DNA of 64,000 nt, taken from assembly GCF_019175385.1 (NCBI RefSeq), contig NC_083348.1, positions 4,045,001 to 4,109,000 of the forward strand, written 5' to 3'. A program made the position numbers and the translations under genes. Source of the DNA: Lycium barbarum (lineage: Eukaryota > Streptophyta > Magnoliopsida > Solanales > Solanaceae). The stretch's first letter is position 1; each line of letters begins with the position of its first letter. Positions 12,000 through 23,750 of the stretch are shown piece by piece. The notes below the pieces were generated by a model that had not been told where the DNA came from, did no database searches, and worked only from the letters and a program-made list of their open reading frames with translations.

Positions 12000-13269
12000 C
12001 TATGGTCCCTCACGACCAATAAGAGTAACTGATAAATGATACATACCTGAAGATGATGGCGCCGTAGTCTGCATCTGTTCTGGAGCAAAAAACAAATGAG
12101 GGTATCTGGACTTCATATCTTCCTCGTCTTCCCAAGTCATCTCTTCTACATTCTTATTTCTCCAAAGTACTTTTATAAAAGCAACATCTTTGGTTCGCAA
12201 CCTACGAACCTGGCGATCTAAGATAGAAATAGGGAATTCCTCATAAAACAACTGCTCTGTAGCCTAGACATCATCTATGGGCACAATCCTAGAAGGATCT
12301 TTGATGAACTTGCGGAGGATGGATACATGAAAACTCATATGTACAGACTCCAACTCTGAAGGTAAATCCAACTCATAGGCTACTTGGCCTTCTCTATGTA
12401 CAATTCTGTAAGAACCAATGTATCTAGGGATAAGCTTTCCCTTCTTACCAAATCTCATGACACCTTTCATAGGTTATACCTCCAGAAACACCCAGTCGTC
12501 TACCTGGAACTCTAAGACTCGTCGTTTGTTATCCGCATAAGACTTTTGGCGACTCTGAGCTTCTAGTAATCTATCCTTAATGAGCTTAACCTTCTCCACC
12601 ACCTGCTGAACCAAATCGGGCCCCATTAAATTTGATTCTCTGACCTCGAACCATCCGATATGATATATACATTTCCTCCTATATAGGGCCTCGCACGGGG
12701 CCATATGGATACGGGAATGGTAGCTATTATTATATGCAAACTCAATAAGTGGAAAATGATCATCCCAGCTACCTCTGAAGTCCATCACACATGCTCGTAG
12801 CATATCCTCAAGAGTATGAATAGTTCGCGCAGCCTACCCGTCTCGCTGGGGGTGAAATGTTGTGCTGAGGTTCACCTGTGTCCATAAACCCTTTTGGATG
12901 GATATCCAGAAGTTAGTTGTAAACTGTGCACCACTATCTGAAATAATAGATACTGGAACACCGTGAAGTCGCACTATCTCCTTAATATATATCTTCGCAT
13001 AATCTTCGACGGAATAAGTAGTCCACAGAGGTAGAAAATGTGTTGACTTCGTGAGTCTATCAACAATCACCCATATCGAGTCAAATCTGTGCTAGGAATG
13101 AGGTAAGCCTATAATGAAATCCATGTTAATCGCCTCCCATTTCCAAGTCGGAATCTCTATATCCTGCAACAATCCACTAGGCTTCAGATGCTCAACCTTT
13201 ACCTGCTGACAACTAGGGCTCCGAACTACAGACTTGGGTATCTCCTTCTTCATGCTATTTTGCCAGTAA
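12000..13269 (-). pseudogene. Element A pol, integrase core to chromodomain-like tail (broken)
   Basis: Reading on the minus strand from 13269: KKEIPKSVVRSPSCQQVKVEH (end of the zinc-binding domain), INMDFIIGLPHS and DRLTKSTHFLPLWTTYS (integrase core), VSIISDSGAQFTTNFW, EFAYNNSYHS with the core Glu in PCEALY, then VMRFGKKGKLIPRYIGSY, ILDRQVRRLRTKDVA and MTWEDEEDMKSRYPHLF (chromodomain-like). In-frame stops at about 13092, 12834, 12474 and 12264 split it; those at 12834 and 12264 replace Gln (CAG to TAG). The 13269 end is the G insertion point. Confidence 0.85.
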
Positions 13270-13658
13270 ACTTCTATCACGACCCGGCTAGGGGCCACGA
13301 CAGGTACCCGGGGCTACCCACTGAGCACCGCTCGTACTACTACTTCTCAGGCTAATTAACAATCAATTATCCAATTCATGCTCAATTTATAAAAAGAAAC
13401 CGTTTTCATTTAGAAACAAAATACTTTTATACCCATGAGCCCTTAGGCTAGAAAAATAATACATATATACATATACATACATACATAAAGACCCTTCCAT
13501 AAAACCATACGACCCATATCGAGTATCTACGAGCCTCTATGAGATGACATCTACAATTGTGTACAAAAGAATCATCATAGGCACCTCCGGGACAATGGAG
13601 GGCTTTCAATCAGCTAGCAGCCTCTAAGAATCCGGAGCGAAATCTCCTCCCTGTCTAC

Positions 13659-14538
13659 CTGTGGGCATGAACACAGCGTCCAAAGAAAAAGGACGTCAGT
13701 ACGAATATTGTACTGAGTATGTAAGGCAGAAATGAAATAAACAACATAATGGAAAGATCATGAGTCACGAGGCAAGGGCATAACCTGCACAAATATCATA
13801 GGCAATTATGTTACTTGCTCATATCACATTTTACATAATTATAGCACACATGTTAGCACATTCCATACATCATCGCACTCATCGTCATATACATCATCAC
13901 ATCATCATCTATATCGTCACCCGCGTCCGGGTAACCCTCATATGCCGCCCACTAGTGGTGATCATGCCCGACCCTCTAGGCTCGGTGTAAACATAGCAGC
14001 CCGCATTCACGGTGACATGTCCGGCCATATAGGCGCGGTGGAATCATAGCAGCCCGCATTCGCGGTGACATGCACGGCCATATAGGCACTGTGGAATCAT
14101 AGCAGCCCGCATTCGCGGTGACATGCCCGGCCATATAGGCGCGGTGGAATCGTATCATCACAACATCACTCACACACATTATCATTACACATCTCTTGCC
14201 AGAGCATCATGTTATCATTTCATAGTGTTTCATAGTCGTATTACAAGTTAGTGTCATTGACCATTTTACTATCATAGCATACATTAGGCCTTAATACAAC
14301 CACACTATGTCGGGGTGACATAAGGTCGTGGACCCCCGATGGTATTATGGACATTCGTGAATATCGTGCCTCGCCTCGAAGGGAATAAAACATGAGGCGA
14401 GTGTTAATAATAATAACATCATTATCATGCTCATATGTGAGTGCATACATAAAAAGACTCATAAGCTTCATCTTATAGGAGGATTGTGGAACTTGAAGGA
14501 TTCATGCCTTTTCGAAAGAAGAGTTAAGCCTCACATAC
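13659..14538 (-). other. Putative LTR leader intron, G 3' LTR
   Basis: Donor AAAG|GTATGTGAGGC starts at 14538, about 150 nt after the TATA-like site. Branch-like TACTGAC is at 13701-13695; acceptor CACAG|G ends at 13659, 37 nt from the branch adenosine. The 5' LTR copy keeps all three motifs. Confidence 0.45.
13990..14155 (-). repeat. Tandem array of about 55 bp x 3 in G 3' LTR
   Basis: Units carry CATAGCAGCCCGCATTC, GGTGACATG and CCATATAGGCGCGGTGGAATC. The same array is at 21474-21635 in the 5' LTR. Units show more differences between the LTRs than neighbouring sequence does. Confidence 0.85.
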
Positions 14539-14670
14539 CTTTCGCGTTTAATCGATCTAGCGTTTGCTTATTCTCCTTCAATGTCGCGCCTTTACCTTCA
14601 AAAGAGGATTCGTACTAGTATTAGTCAATTAGCCATAAGAACGCACTACTTTTCTAGAGAAAATTGGGCA

Positions 14671-14690
14671 GCGCTTCCTTTGTTTATACT
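14671..14690 (-). promoter_or_regulatory. Core promoter of G 3' LTR (TATA-like)
   Basis: Minus strand reads AGTATAAACAAAGGAAGCGCTG followed by CCCAATTTTC. Its relatives in F (TATATAAACAGGGGAGATGC) and B (TTATAAATAAAGGAGATGC) align, giving TATA-N(4-8)-GGAGATGCTG(C/T)CCGATTTTC, so this is the likely RNA polymerase II start region. Confidence 0.6.
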
Positions 14691-15330
14691 ACTTTTCCCA
14701 TGTTCCATTTCAACTTTCAAACACCTACAACAACAAGTCACAATATCACACCATCATTCCTCATTTGATTACATTTGGCAAAATCCACCATTTCTCTCTA
14801 TTTTCCCCACATTTATGGTTTTGGGTTCGCTATCGTGTTTCCTCGTGTATCACACTTATCTCATGGTCTACATGTCGTTTATAACGCATTCAAAATCATA
14901 GTATAACAACATTCATGATTCAGCCTAGCTATCACCCAACTATGGCACTATTCACTCAGTAATGGTCCATTTTCTATGTCTTGCTACAATTCAAGTATCT
15001 ACGCCTTCCAATACCTTAAAAAACATGGTATAGTCATGAAACATACCTTAGATGGTGGTGGAATGATCCTTGAGTGAAGTTCTTCCTCTTTCACCAAAAC
15101 CCTATCTCACCTTTTTTGGTTTTCTTGAAGAAGATGAGCTTTACTTGAGTTTTCACACACTTTGATTCATGGATTATGTGTTGTTGATCTTAGTTCCCCT
15201 TGGATTTTTCTTGTAGTTTAAGAGTAGGGAAGGTTCTAGATGTTTCTTGAAGAGAGGAGTGGGAGTGGAATGAAATATGAAATGGAAAAGGACCCCTTTC
15301 ACTTAAATTAAAAGCTGGCCGAGGACCATT

Positions 15331-15475
15331 ATACGGACCAACATACGGTCCGTACTATTTATACGGATCGTATGTACTGGCATACATTTGGTCCAGAGGC
15401 TGGTCCTCTCTTTGGACAATTATACGGCCAATTCTATGGCCAGTATAAATTATACGGTCCGTAGATTGGACCGTA
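15331..15475. repeat. TACGGTCCGTA palindrome cluster, G 3' LTR U3
   Basis: Repeated TATACGGACC, ATACGGTCCGTA and TACGGATCGTAT words with some CCAGAGGCTGG. It sits about 650-790 nt upstream of the TATA-like site in LTR sense. Copies are at 22812-22957 (G 5' LTR), with related clusters in A and B. Confidence 0.75.
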
Positions 15476-15820
15476 TAATGCCCAGTGATCCCGTTTTCGT
15501 TCTCGTTCTCTCGTTTGATCTCCGATCCTGATGGAACCTTCTTGGCACTTGTTTAACACCTCAATATCAATATTAGGGACATCGTCACACTTCTCTAAGA
15601 CATCATTATGTCATCGTAGACTCGTTACTCGGAATTCTTACCCGATACGCAACATATGGTTCACTTTCCTTAACAACTTTCTTCCCTTGCATTGTATGCC
15701 TTTGAAACCTCGTCGAGGGTCATCTAATACTCTTTCTTACTCGTCTAAACATCGCATACACTACGTCCTCTGTTCGTCTATTCACTGTACATGTACGGGG
15801 GATTTTTCCAAGGTGTAACA

Positions 15821-15847
15821 TTCTCCCCCCCCCCCCCCCCCCCTTTT
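15821..15847 (-). other. Polypurine tract of element G
   Basis: Minus strand reads AAAA, then 19 G, then AGAA, directly before TGTTACACC. The G run is much longer than the 5-8 G seen in B, C and J and may be expanded or miscounted. Confidence 0.8.
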
Positions 15848-15931
15848 AGAACATTCGTTCTCGAATGTTAAACACTCGGGATTTTACAAATAGTTCGCCA
15901 GAGTTTCCCCTATAACTTGGCACTACCAACC

Positions 15932-16468
15932 TTATTTTGTCGGCGTTTCATCTTGGATCTCTCCCGGGGGTTGGAATAAGTGCGGATACTTGCACTTCAA
16001 CTTTTCTTCGGCCTCCCAAGTCATTTCTTCCTGATTGTTGTTTCGCCACAATACTTTAACCGACACTACCTCTTTATTTCGAAGCTTTCTCACTTGCCTA
16101 TCTAAGATAGCAATTGGCACCTCTTTATATGCCAATTTTTTCGTCACTCGAACATCATCAACCGGAACAATTCTAGTCGGGTCTCCAATACACTTGCGGA
16201 GCATTGAAACATGGAAAACTGGATGAACTGATTCAAGCTCCGAAGGTAAGTCCAATTCATAGGCTACCTGTCCCACCTTGCAGATGATTTTGTAGGGTCC
16301 GATGTACCTCGGACTTAGCTTCCCTTTCTTACCAAATCTCATCACCCTTTTCATTGGTGAAACTTTTACGAATACCCAATCATTAATTTGAAATTCCAAG
16401 TCTCGCCGGCGGTTATCCGTATAATATTTTTGGCGACTTTGGGCTGTCAACAACCGATCTCGGATCAC
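15932..16468 (-). pseudogene. G: integrase C terminus with chromodomain-like tail
   Basis: 178 residues: GPF-type module VMRFGKKGKLSPRYIGPYKI, LESVHPVFHVSMLRKC, then AILDRQVRKLRNKEV, VSVKVLWRNNNQEEMTWEAE and KYPHLF. The last part is the degenerate chromodomain of Tekay-type chromoviruses, thought to steer insertion to heterochromatin. The C terminus is Pro/Gln-rich. Confidence 0.9.
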
Positions 16469-16489
16469 CTTGACCTTTTCTATTGCTTG

Positions 16490-16837
16490 TTAGATTAATT
16501 CGGGACCCACTAATTGTGCTTCTCCTATTTTGAACCATCCGATTGGAGATCTACATTTCCTTCCATATAATGCCTCATACGGAGCCATTTGTATACTAGA
16601 ATGATAGTTGTTGTTGTATGCAAACTCAATTAGCGGCAAAAGATTGTCCCAACTACCACCAAAGTCTAGCACACACGCTCGTAGCATATCTTCTAAGGTT
16701 TGAATAGTGCGCTCGGCCTGTCCATCAGTCCGTGGATGAAATGTCGTGCTAAACTTCACTTGCGTGCCCAAACCTTCTTGAAAAGACTTCCAGAATTTAG
16801 CTGTAAACTGTGCTCCCCTGTCTGTGATGATAGACAA
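16490..16837 (-). pseudogene. G: integrase catalytic core
   Basis: Contains SIITDRGAQFTAKFW (second catalytic Asp), FHPRTDGQAERTIQTLEDML and FAYNNNYHSSIQMAPYEALYG (catalytic Glu). This enzyme inserts the DNA copy into the genome. It is flanked by stops in the same frame. Confidence 0.9.
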
Positions 16838-16852
16838 CGGAATGCCATGAAG

Positions 16853-17938
16853 TCACACAATTTCTTTAAGATATAACCTTGCATAATCCTCTGCTGCGTA
16901 CGTAGTTCTAACTGGGAGAAAATGGGCTGCTTTCGTCAACCTATCCTCGATCACCCATATCGAATCATACTTACCACGAGAGCGAGGTAATCCCACAATG
17001 AAATCCATATTGATCACGTCCCATTTCCAGGTAGGTATCTCTATCGCTTGCAATAAGCCTCCCGGCTTTTGATGCTCAACTTTTACTTGTTGGAAATTTG
17101 GGCATTGTGCCACGAATTCTGCTATATCTCTCTTCATACCATCCCACCAATACATCATCTTGAGATCATGATACATTTTGGTTGAACCTGGGTGAATAGA
17201 ATACCGGGAATAATGCGCTTCTTCTAAAATTCGTTGGCGCAGACCCGCCACATTCGGCACACATAACCTGCCTCGGTATCTAAGAATCCCATCCATAGAG
17301 ACTTCGAACAGAGACTTTTCTTTCCCATGAGATGCGTCTCTATAATGACATAACTGAGCATCTTCACATTGCCGTTCTTTCACTTCCATATCCAAGGACG
17401 AAATTGTGGATTCCTTGATACTAATACCTGCATCACCTGAATCAATTACACGCACTCCCAGATTAGCTAATCGATGAAGTTCTTGAACCATTTCTTTTCT
17501 TTCCGGAGGAATTTCACATAAACTGCCCATTAATCGGCGGCTAAGGGCATCGGCTACTACATTTGCCTTCCCGGGGTGGTACAGAATGTTAACATCATAA
17601 TCTTTTAATAATTCTAGCCATCGCCTCTGTCGCAAGTTCATCTCCCTTTTCTTGAAAATGTATTGGAGGCTCTTGTGATCGGTATAAATATCAACGTGCA
17701 CACCGTACAAATAATGTCTCCACATTTTTAAGGCATGAATGACTGCAGCTAATTCGAGATCATAAGTCGGATAACTCTTTTCATGTTTCCGCAATTGTCT
17801 CGAAGCATATGCAATAACTTTACCATGCTGCATCAATACACAACCTAATCCAACACCCGAAGCGTCACAATACACCACATAGCCATCTGGCCCTTCCGGA
17901 AGTGTTAAAACTGGAGCTGAGGTTAATCTGTTTTTCAA
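16853..17938 (-). pseudogene. G: RNase H and integrase N-terminal part
   Basis: 361 residues. RNase H has [39 protein letters not shown] and VVADALSRR, the four expected acidic positions. The integrase zinc domain follows (AHYSRYSIHPGSTKMYHDL, then CPNFQQ), where the second zinc Cys of the usual CPNC is Phe. The integrase core begins INMDFIVGLPRS and DRLTKAAHFLPVRTTY. It ends at a TGA in place of Arg. Confidence 0.9.
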
Positions 17939-17968
17939 CTCTTGGAAACTACGCTCACAAGCGTCATT

Positions 17969-19786
17969 CTATTGGAATTTAGCTGCCTTCTGGGTTAGCT
18001 TCGTCAGTGGGGCTGAAATGGATGAAAATCCCTCTACAAATCTTCTATAATATCCGGCTAAACCTAGGAAACTACGAACTTCTGTCGGCGTCGTAGGCCT
18101 TGGCCAAGTCTTCACCGCTTCAATTTTCTGAGTGTCGACTCGAATACCATCATCGGAAATAACATGGCCCAGAAATGTCACAGAATTCAGCCAAAACTCA
18201 CACTTTGAAAATTTTGCATATAATTCTCGGGCTCGAAGAATACCAAGAACAATTCTCAGATGATCGGCATGTTCTGATTCCGTGCGAGAATACACCAAGA
18301 TATCATCAATAAATACTATCACAAATAGGTCCAAAAGAGGCCTGAATACGTTGTTCATCAAATTCATAAATACAGCCGGAGCATTAGTCAACCCGAATGA
18401 CATTACTCGGAATTCATAATGGCCATATCTCGTTCTGAAGGTCGTTTTAGGAATATCCGCTTCTCTAACTCTCACGAACAAGACCGGTGCTCCCCACGGT
18501 GATGAACTGGGTCTAATGAATCCCTTCTCGAGCAAGTCTTTCAACTGCGCCTTTAGCTCCTTCAATTCTGCCGGAGCCATTCGATAAGGAGGAATAGAAA
18601 TAGGCTCGGTGTCCGGCAATACATCAATAGCGAAATCAATTTCCCTTTCGGGTGGAAGACCTGGAAGTTCATCTGGGAATACGTCTGGAAATTCATTCAC
18701 TACTGGGACTGACTGGAGAGTTGGCGGCTTTGCCTCGGTGTCATGGACCCGAACTAAGTGATGAATATAACCCTTGATTATCATCTTCCTTTCCTTAAGG
18801 TAGGAAATAAACCTACCCTTTGGAGATGATGTATTACCCTTCCATTCAAGTACGGGCTCGCCCGGAAATTGAAATCGAACCACTTTTGTCCGGCAATCAA
18901 CATTTGCATAACATGACGCCAACCGGTCCATACCCATGATTATATCGAAGTCAACCATTTCTAGCTCAATCAAATCTGCTTGGGTCTGATGATCACATAT
19001 CACAATAACAAAATTTCTGTATACTTGTCTTGCTATCACGGGTTCGCCAACCGGAGTAAGCACCTCAAAGGGTTTAATTGACTCGGGTTTCCTCCCAACA
19101 CAACCGGCAACATATGGAGTAATATAAGAAAATGTAGAACCCGGATCTATCAACGCATACACATCATGGGAGAATATAGACAATATACCTGTAACTACAT
19201 CTGGAGAGGACTCGAGATCCTGTCGTCCGGCCAAAGCATATACACGGGGCTGAGTGGCACCTGAAGTAGATGCTGCCCCTCGGCCTGCTGTCATCTGAGG
19301 AGTCTGTCCTGCCGGGCGTGCTGATGAAGAACCGGCGGCTGAGCCTGTGGGCTGAACCCCACCTCTACCATACCGTGAGGGACAATCTCGCATCAAATGT
19401 CCAGTCTGTCCACAAACATAACAACCATCAGTGTCCTGACGACACGGCCCTGAATGTAATTTGTGGCACCGACTGCATCGTGGAACTGGTGGTCGCCTCT
19501 GACTGTAGTCACCCCCAAACTGAGAACCCGAAGCTCTCGAGCTCTGACCCTGTCCCGATGGAAAAGAGCGATCGAACCCCCTGTCTATAAACCGGGGTGG
19601 TGCACTAGTCGCTGACTGGCCTGAGTGTCGGGAATAAACCTGCCTTGATCCCCCTCTATAATCACTGCTTGAACCCATAGATCTGGCCCTCTTTCCTTGC
19701 CTTCTATCACTGTCACGATCACCCCTTTGTTGTTGTTGTCGCCCCTTTAGATTCTGAGCATGGGCCTGTATCCGGGAAATGTCCAT
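17969..19786 (-). pseudogene. G: nucleocapsid, protease and RT, with in-frame RT deletion
   Basis: 605 residues from [11 protein letters not shown]. The CCHC knuckle [14 protein letters not shown] is at residues 122-135 and binds RNA. The protease active site is [11 protein letters not shown] at 211-221. RT has [45 protein letters not shown] and FIDDILVYS (Asp494-Asp495). Between PVLFV (438) and RVREADIP the block found in element B, from KKKDG to DLRSGYHQ (about 55 residues), is absent. The first catalytic Asp is therefore missing and RT cannot work, independent of the stops. Confidence 0.92.
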
Positions 19787-19792
19787 CCCGTC

Positions 19793-20551
19793 TTATAAGG
19801 AGGCCGTCAGACAATCTCTGAATAAATGTGGTCCCAAACCACTCACAAATCTATGTACCCGATCTCCCATGTCGGCCACCATGGTCGGAGCATATCTAGC
19901 CAAGGAATTAAATTGCATGCTATACTCCCGGGCACTCCTATTTCCCTGCCTCAAATTCAGAAATCTGTCCGCTCTAGCTCGGCGGACCTCGGGTGGCAAA
20001 TAGTGGCGAACAAAAGCATCTACAAACTCTTGCCAAACCGGTGGAGGCGCATTCTCCCCTCTTGATAATACCCAATTGTTGTACCATAACACCGCCACAT
20101 CCCAGAGTCGATAAGATGCCAAATCCACTGTTTCAGTTTCGGAGGCGTGGACAATTTTCAATGTCCTCAATATTTCATCAATAAAACCTTGTGGATCTTC
20201 CTCCGGTTTTGACCCGAAGAATTCCGGGGGATTTAAGCTCATAAAATCACGGGCCTTAGTACTCGCTGCCCGGTCACTTGGACCTACATTTTGTCGTTGC
20301 GCTTGAGCGGCAACCAATTGGGTCAATAACTGAATAGCCTCGGTCATTTGTTGACCCGAAGCAACAGTCGGAGGAATCGAAGCTGGAGCTCCCCCTTGCT
20401 CTTCCGCATTAGGCAGGGTAGAAGAAGTATTTGACAAGGCCTCGTGGTGTGATTTGCCTTCCTCTATATTCACCGGAGGCTCTCTTTCTACCCGCCTCTT
20501 TGTTGTATTCTGGCCCTTCTGGGCGGCTGTAGCTTTTCCCTTTGGCGGCAT
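19793..20551 (-). pseudogene. G: Gag capsid region
   Basis: About 253 residues, with a basic N terminus, an Ala/Gln-rich linker, then the retrotransposon Gag fold: NPPEFFGSKPEEDPQGFIDE, LASYRLWDVAVLWYNNW, PPEVRRARADRFLNLRQG and YAPTMVADMGDRVHRFVSGL. Gag forms the virus-like particle in the cytoplasm. A TAA ends it at the position of Gln in the TASLQD motif of element B. Confidence 0.9.
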
Positions 20552-20739
20552 TCTGAAATCATAACACACTATTAGGGAGGATAAATTCTTATACACGGCT
20601 CTATCGCACGATTTCATAGAAGAAAGATGGTCATTTTACCTAAATGCCCTGTAGCCTCTTGTTTATTGATGTGGCGCGCTACACATCATAAACAAGACTC
20701 TACTAGACACGGCTCGTAGACGCTTCCTAAGACCGAACT

Positions 20740-20751
20740 GCTCTGATACAA
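20740..20751 (-). other. Primer-binding site of element G (initiator-Met tRNA)
   Basis: Minus strand reads TTGTATCAGAGC, four bases after the 5' LTR end. It matches the TGGTATCAGAGC complement of initiator tRNA-Met at 11 of 12 positions. Confidence 0.8.
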
Positions 20752-20755
20752 CTTT

Positions 20756-23301
20756 TGTCACGACCCGGCTAGAGGCCGCGACGGGTACCCGGGGCTACCC
20801 ACCGAGCACCGCTCGTACTACTACTTCTCAGGCTTATTAACAATCAATTATCCAATTCATGCTCAATTTATAAAAAGAAACCGTTTTCATTTAGAAACAA
20901 AATGCTTTTATACCCATGAGCCCTTAGGCTAGCAAAATAATACATATATACATATACATACATACATAAAGACCCTTCCATAAAACCATACGACCCACAT
21001 CGAGTATCTACGAGCCTCTATGAGATGACATCTACAATTGTGTACAAAAGAATCATCATAGGCACCTCCGGGACAATGGAGGGCTTTCAATCAGCTAGCA
21101 GCCTCTAAGAATCCGGAGCGAAATCTCCTCCCTGTCTACCTGTGTGCATGAACACAGCGTCCAAAGAAAAAGGACGTCAGTACGAATATTGTACTGAGTA
21201 TGTAACGCAGGAATGAAATAAACAACATAATGGAAAGATCATGAGTCACGAGGCAAGGGCATAACCTGCACAAATATCATAGGCAATTATGTTACTTGCT
21301 CATATCATATTTTACATAATTATAGCACACATGTTAGCACATTCCATACATCATCGCACTCATCGTCATATACATCATCACATCATCATCTATATCGTCA
21401 CCCGCGTCCGGGTAACCCTCATATGCCGCCCACTAGTGGTGATCATGCCCGGCCCTCTAGGCTCGGTGTTAACATAGCAGCCCGCATTCGCGGTGACATG
21501 CCCGGCCATATAGGCGCGGTGGAATCATAGCAGCCCGCATTCGCGGTGACATGCCCGACCATATAGGCGCGGTGGAATCATAGCAGCCCGCATTCGTGGT
21601 GACATGCCTGGCCATATAGGCGCGGTGGAATCGTATCATCACAACATCACTCACACACATTATCATTACACATCTCTTGCCAGAGCATCATGTTATCATT
21701 TCTTAGTATTTCATAGTCGTATTACAAGTTAGTGTCATTGACCATTTTACTATCATAGCATACATTAGGCCTTAAGACAACCACACTATGTCGGGGTGAC
21801 ATAAGGTCGTGGACCCCCGATGGTATTATGGACATTCGTGAATATCGTGCCTCGCCTCGAAGGGAATAAAACATGAGGCGAGTGTTAACAATAATAACAT
21901 CATTATCATGCTCATATGTGAGTGCATACATAAAAGGACTCATAAGCTTCATCTTATAGGAGGATTGTGGAACTTGAAGGATTCATGCCTTTTCGAAAGA
22001 AGAGTTAAGCCTCACATACCTTTCACGTTTAATCGATCTAGCGTTTGCTTATTCTCCTTCAATGTCGCGCCTTTAGCTTCAAAAGAGGATTCGTACTAGT
22101 ATTAGTCAATTAGCCATAAGAACGCACTACTTTTCTAGAGAAAATTGGGCAGCACTTCCTTTGTTTATACTACTTTTCCCATGTTCCATTTCAACTTCCA
22201 AACACCTACAACAACAAGTCACAATATCGCACCATCATTCCTCATTTGATTACATTTGGCAAAATCCACCATTTCTCTCTATTTTCCCCACATTTATGGT
22301 TTTGGGTTCGCTATCGTGTTTCCTCGTGTATCACACTTATCTCATGGTCTACATGTCGTTTATAACGCATTCATAATCATAGTATAACAACATTCATGAT
22401 TCAGCCTAGCTATCACCCAACTATGGCACTATTCACTCAGTAATGGTCCATTTTCTATGTCTTGCTACAATTCAAGTATCTACGCCTTCCAATACCTTAA
22501 AAAACATGGTATAGTCATGAAACATACCTTAGATGGTGGTGGAACGATCCTTGAGTGAAGTTCTTCCTCTTTCACCAAAACCCTATCTCACTTCTTTTGG
22601 TTTTCTTGAAGAAGATGAGCTTTACTTGAGTTTTCACACACTTTGATTCAGGGATTATGTGTTGTTGATCTTAGTTACCCTTGGAATTTTCTTGTAGTTT
22701 AAGAGTAGGGAAGGTTCTAGATGTTTCTTGAAGAGAGGAGTGGGAGTGGAATGAAATATGAAATGGAAAAGGACCTCTTTCACTTAAATTAAAAACTGGC
22801 TGAGGACCATTATACGGACCAACATATGGTCTGTACTATTTATACGGACCGTATGTACTGGCGTACATTTGGTCCAGAGGCTGGTCCTCTCTTTGGCCAA
22901 TTATACGGCCAATTCTATGGCCAGTATAAATTATACGGTCCGTAGATTGGACCGTATAATGCCCAGTGATCCCGTTTTCGTTCTCGTTGTCTCGTTTGAT
23001 CTCCGATCCTTATGGAACCTTCTTGGCACTTGTTTAACACCTCAATATCAATCTTAGGGACATCGTCACACTTCTCTAAGACATCATTATGTCATCGTAG
23101 ACTCGTTACTCGGAATTCTTACCCGATACGCAACATATGGTTCACTTTCCTTAACAACTTTCTTCCCTTGCATTGTATGCCTTTGAAACCTCGTCGAGGG
23201 TCATCTAATACTATTTCTTACTCGTCTAAACATCGCATACACTATGTCCTCCGTTTGCCTATTCACTGTACATGTACGGGGGATTTTTCCAAGGTGTAAC
23301 A
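20756..23301 (-). repeat. 5' LTR of element G
   Basis: 2546 bp, ends TGTCACGACCC and GGTGTAACA on the plus strand. TATA-like site at 22164-22170, palindrome cluster at 22812-22957, 55-bp array at 21474-21635. Confidence 0.96.
21140..22019 (-). other. Putative LTR leader intron, G 5' LTR
   Basis: Donor AAAG|GTATGTGAGGC at 22019, branch-like TACTGAC at 21182-21176, acceptor CACAG|G ending at 21140 (37 nt from the branch adenosine). Same 880-nt span as in the 3' LTR. Exon 2 would run through the LTR end and primer site to the gag start. Confidence 0.45.
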
Positions 23302-23306
23302 ACTTC

Positions 23307-23750
23307 TCAGATGTCATGGTACATCCTTGTCGACTCAAGATGAGTAGAATAGCGTGATTAGTGAGCCTTTGCCATAATCTGTTGGCTTAATCGTGCAACA
23401 TCAGGAACACACAACATACCTCAGTACTTGGGGACTCTGTCTCTAATAACTTCAAATGGTGACTTCCCTTTCTGTGGGGGCTATATCTTTGTAGTGAATC
23501 AATATAGAATCCTCCTATTGGCGCACTTTGCCTCAGTTACTTGGAATGATGTCTCTGTGTCCTGTACCGTAACTCTTGTATCCCCTAAGTCTAGCAATTG
23601 AATTTGCCTCCCCGGATAGTATAGAATATTAATATCATAATTCTTCAATAACTCTAACCACCGTCTTTGCCGCAATTTCAACTTATCTTGCTTGAAAATA
23701 TACTGGATACTCTTATGATCTGTATAGATATCAACATGGACACCGTATAA
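23307..23750 (-). pseudogene. Element A pol, RNase H to integrase zinc domain (continuation)
   Basis: Minus strand: [43 protein letters not shown], then an internal deletion (the VVADALSR block is missing) to a linker and a decayed integrase zinc region. It continues the frame broken at 13270 by element G and ends abruptly at 23750. Confidence 0.75.

Larger units (their letters stand above)
13275..15820 (-). repeat. 3' LTR of element G
   Basis: Runs on the plus strand from TATCACGACCCGG to GGTGTAACA. It matches 20756-23301 base for base in length. U3 palindromes, TATA-like site, donor, array, branch and acceptor motifs are all present. Confidence 0.96.
15932..20551 (-). pseudogene. Gag-pol polyprotein of element G (single frame, four stops)
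   Basis: Starting at the ATG at 20551 (MPPKGKATAAQKGQN), one frame runs to 15932, about 1540 codons, with only four stops: 19793-19795 (TAA for Gln), 17969-17971 (TAG for Trp), 16853-16855 (TGA for Arg) and 16490-16492 (TAA for Gln). All fit C-to-T or G-to-A. No frameshift was found. The Q, W and R expectations come from the matching residues in element B or the family pattern. The start was chosen because the homologous proteins of B and C begin MPVKRKAT and MPLRKATA. There is one in-frame deletion in RT. Confidence 0.92.
13275..23301 (-). mobile_element. Element G, complete Ty3/gypsy (Tekay-like), 10,027 bp
   Basis: Both LTRs are present and are 2546 bp each. The five bases ACTTC flank it on both sides (13270-13274 and 23302-23306), which is the target-site duplication. 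Minus-strand order is 5' LTR, initiator-Met primer site, gag, protease, RT, RNase H, integrase, chromodomain-like tail, polypurine tract, 3' LTR. By eye the LTRs differ at about 55-60 sites with no indel, roughly 98% identity, so it is fairly young but not recent. It interrupts the zinc-binding part of element A's integrase. The outer end of the 3' LTR has TA instead of TG. Confidence 0.96.
9596..23750 (-). mobile_element. Element A, truncated Ty3/gypsy (Tekay-like), interrupted by G
   Basis: Minus-strand element with its 3' LTR at 9596-11879 and pol at 12000-13269. It is interrupted by G (13275-23301), resumes at 23302-23750 and then stops in the RNase H domain where sequence E begins (TGGTTCGTATTTTCGCGG). 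The rest of A (RT, protease, gag, 5' LTR) is outside the window or lost. It is inserted in the H gag; the flank before its LTR is GAAAC, but the partner flank is not visible. Confidence 0.8.
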
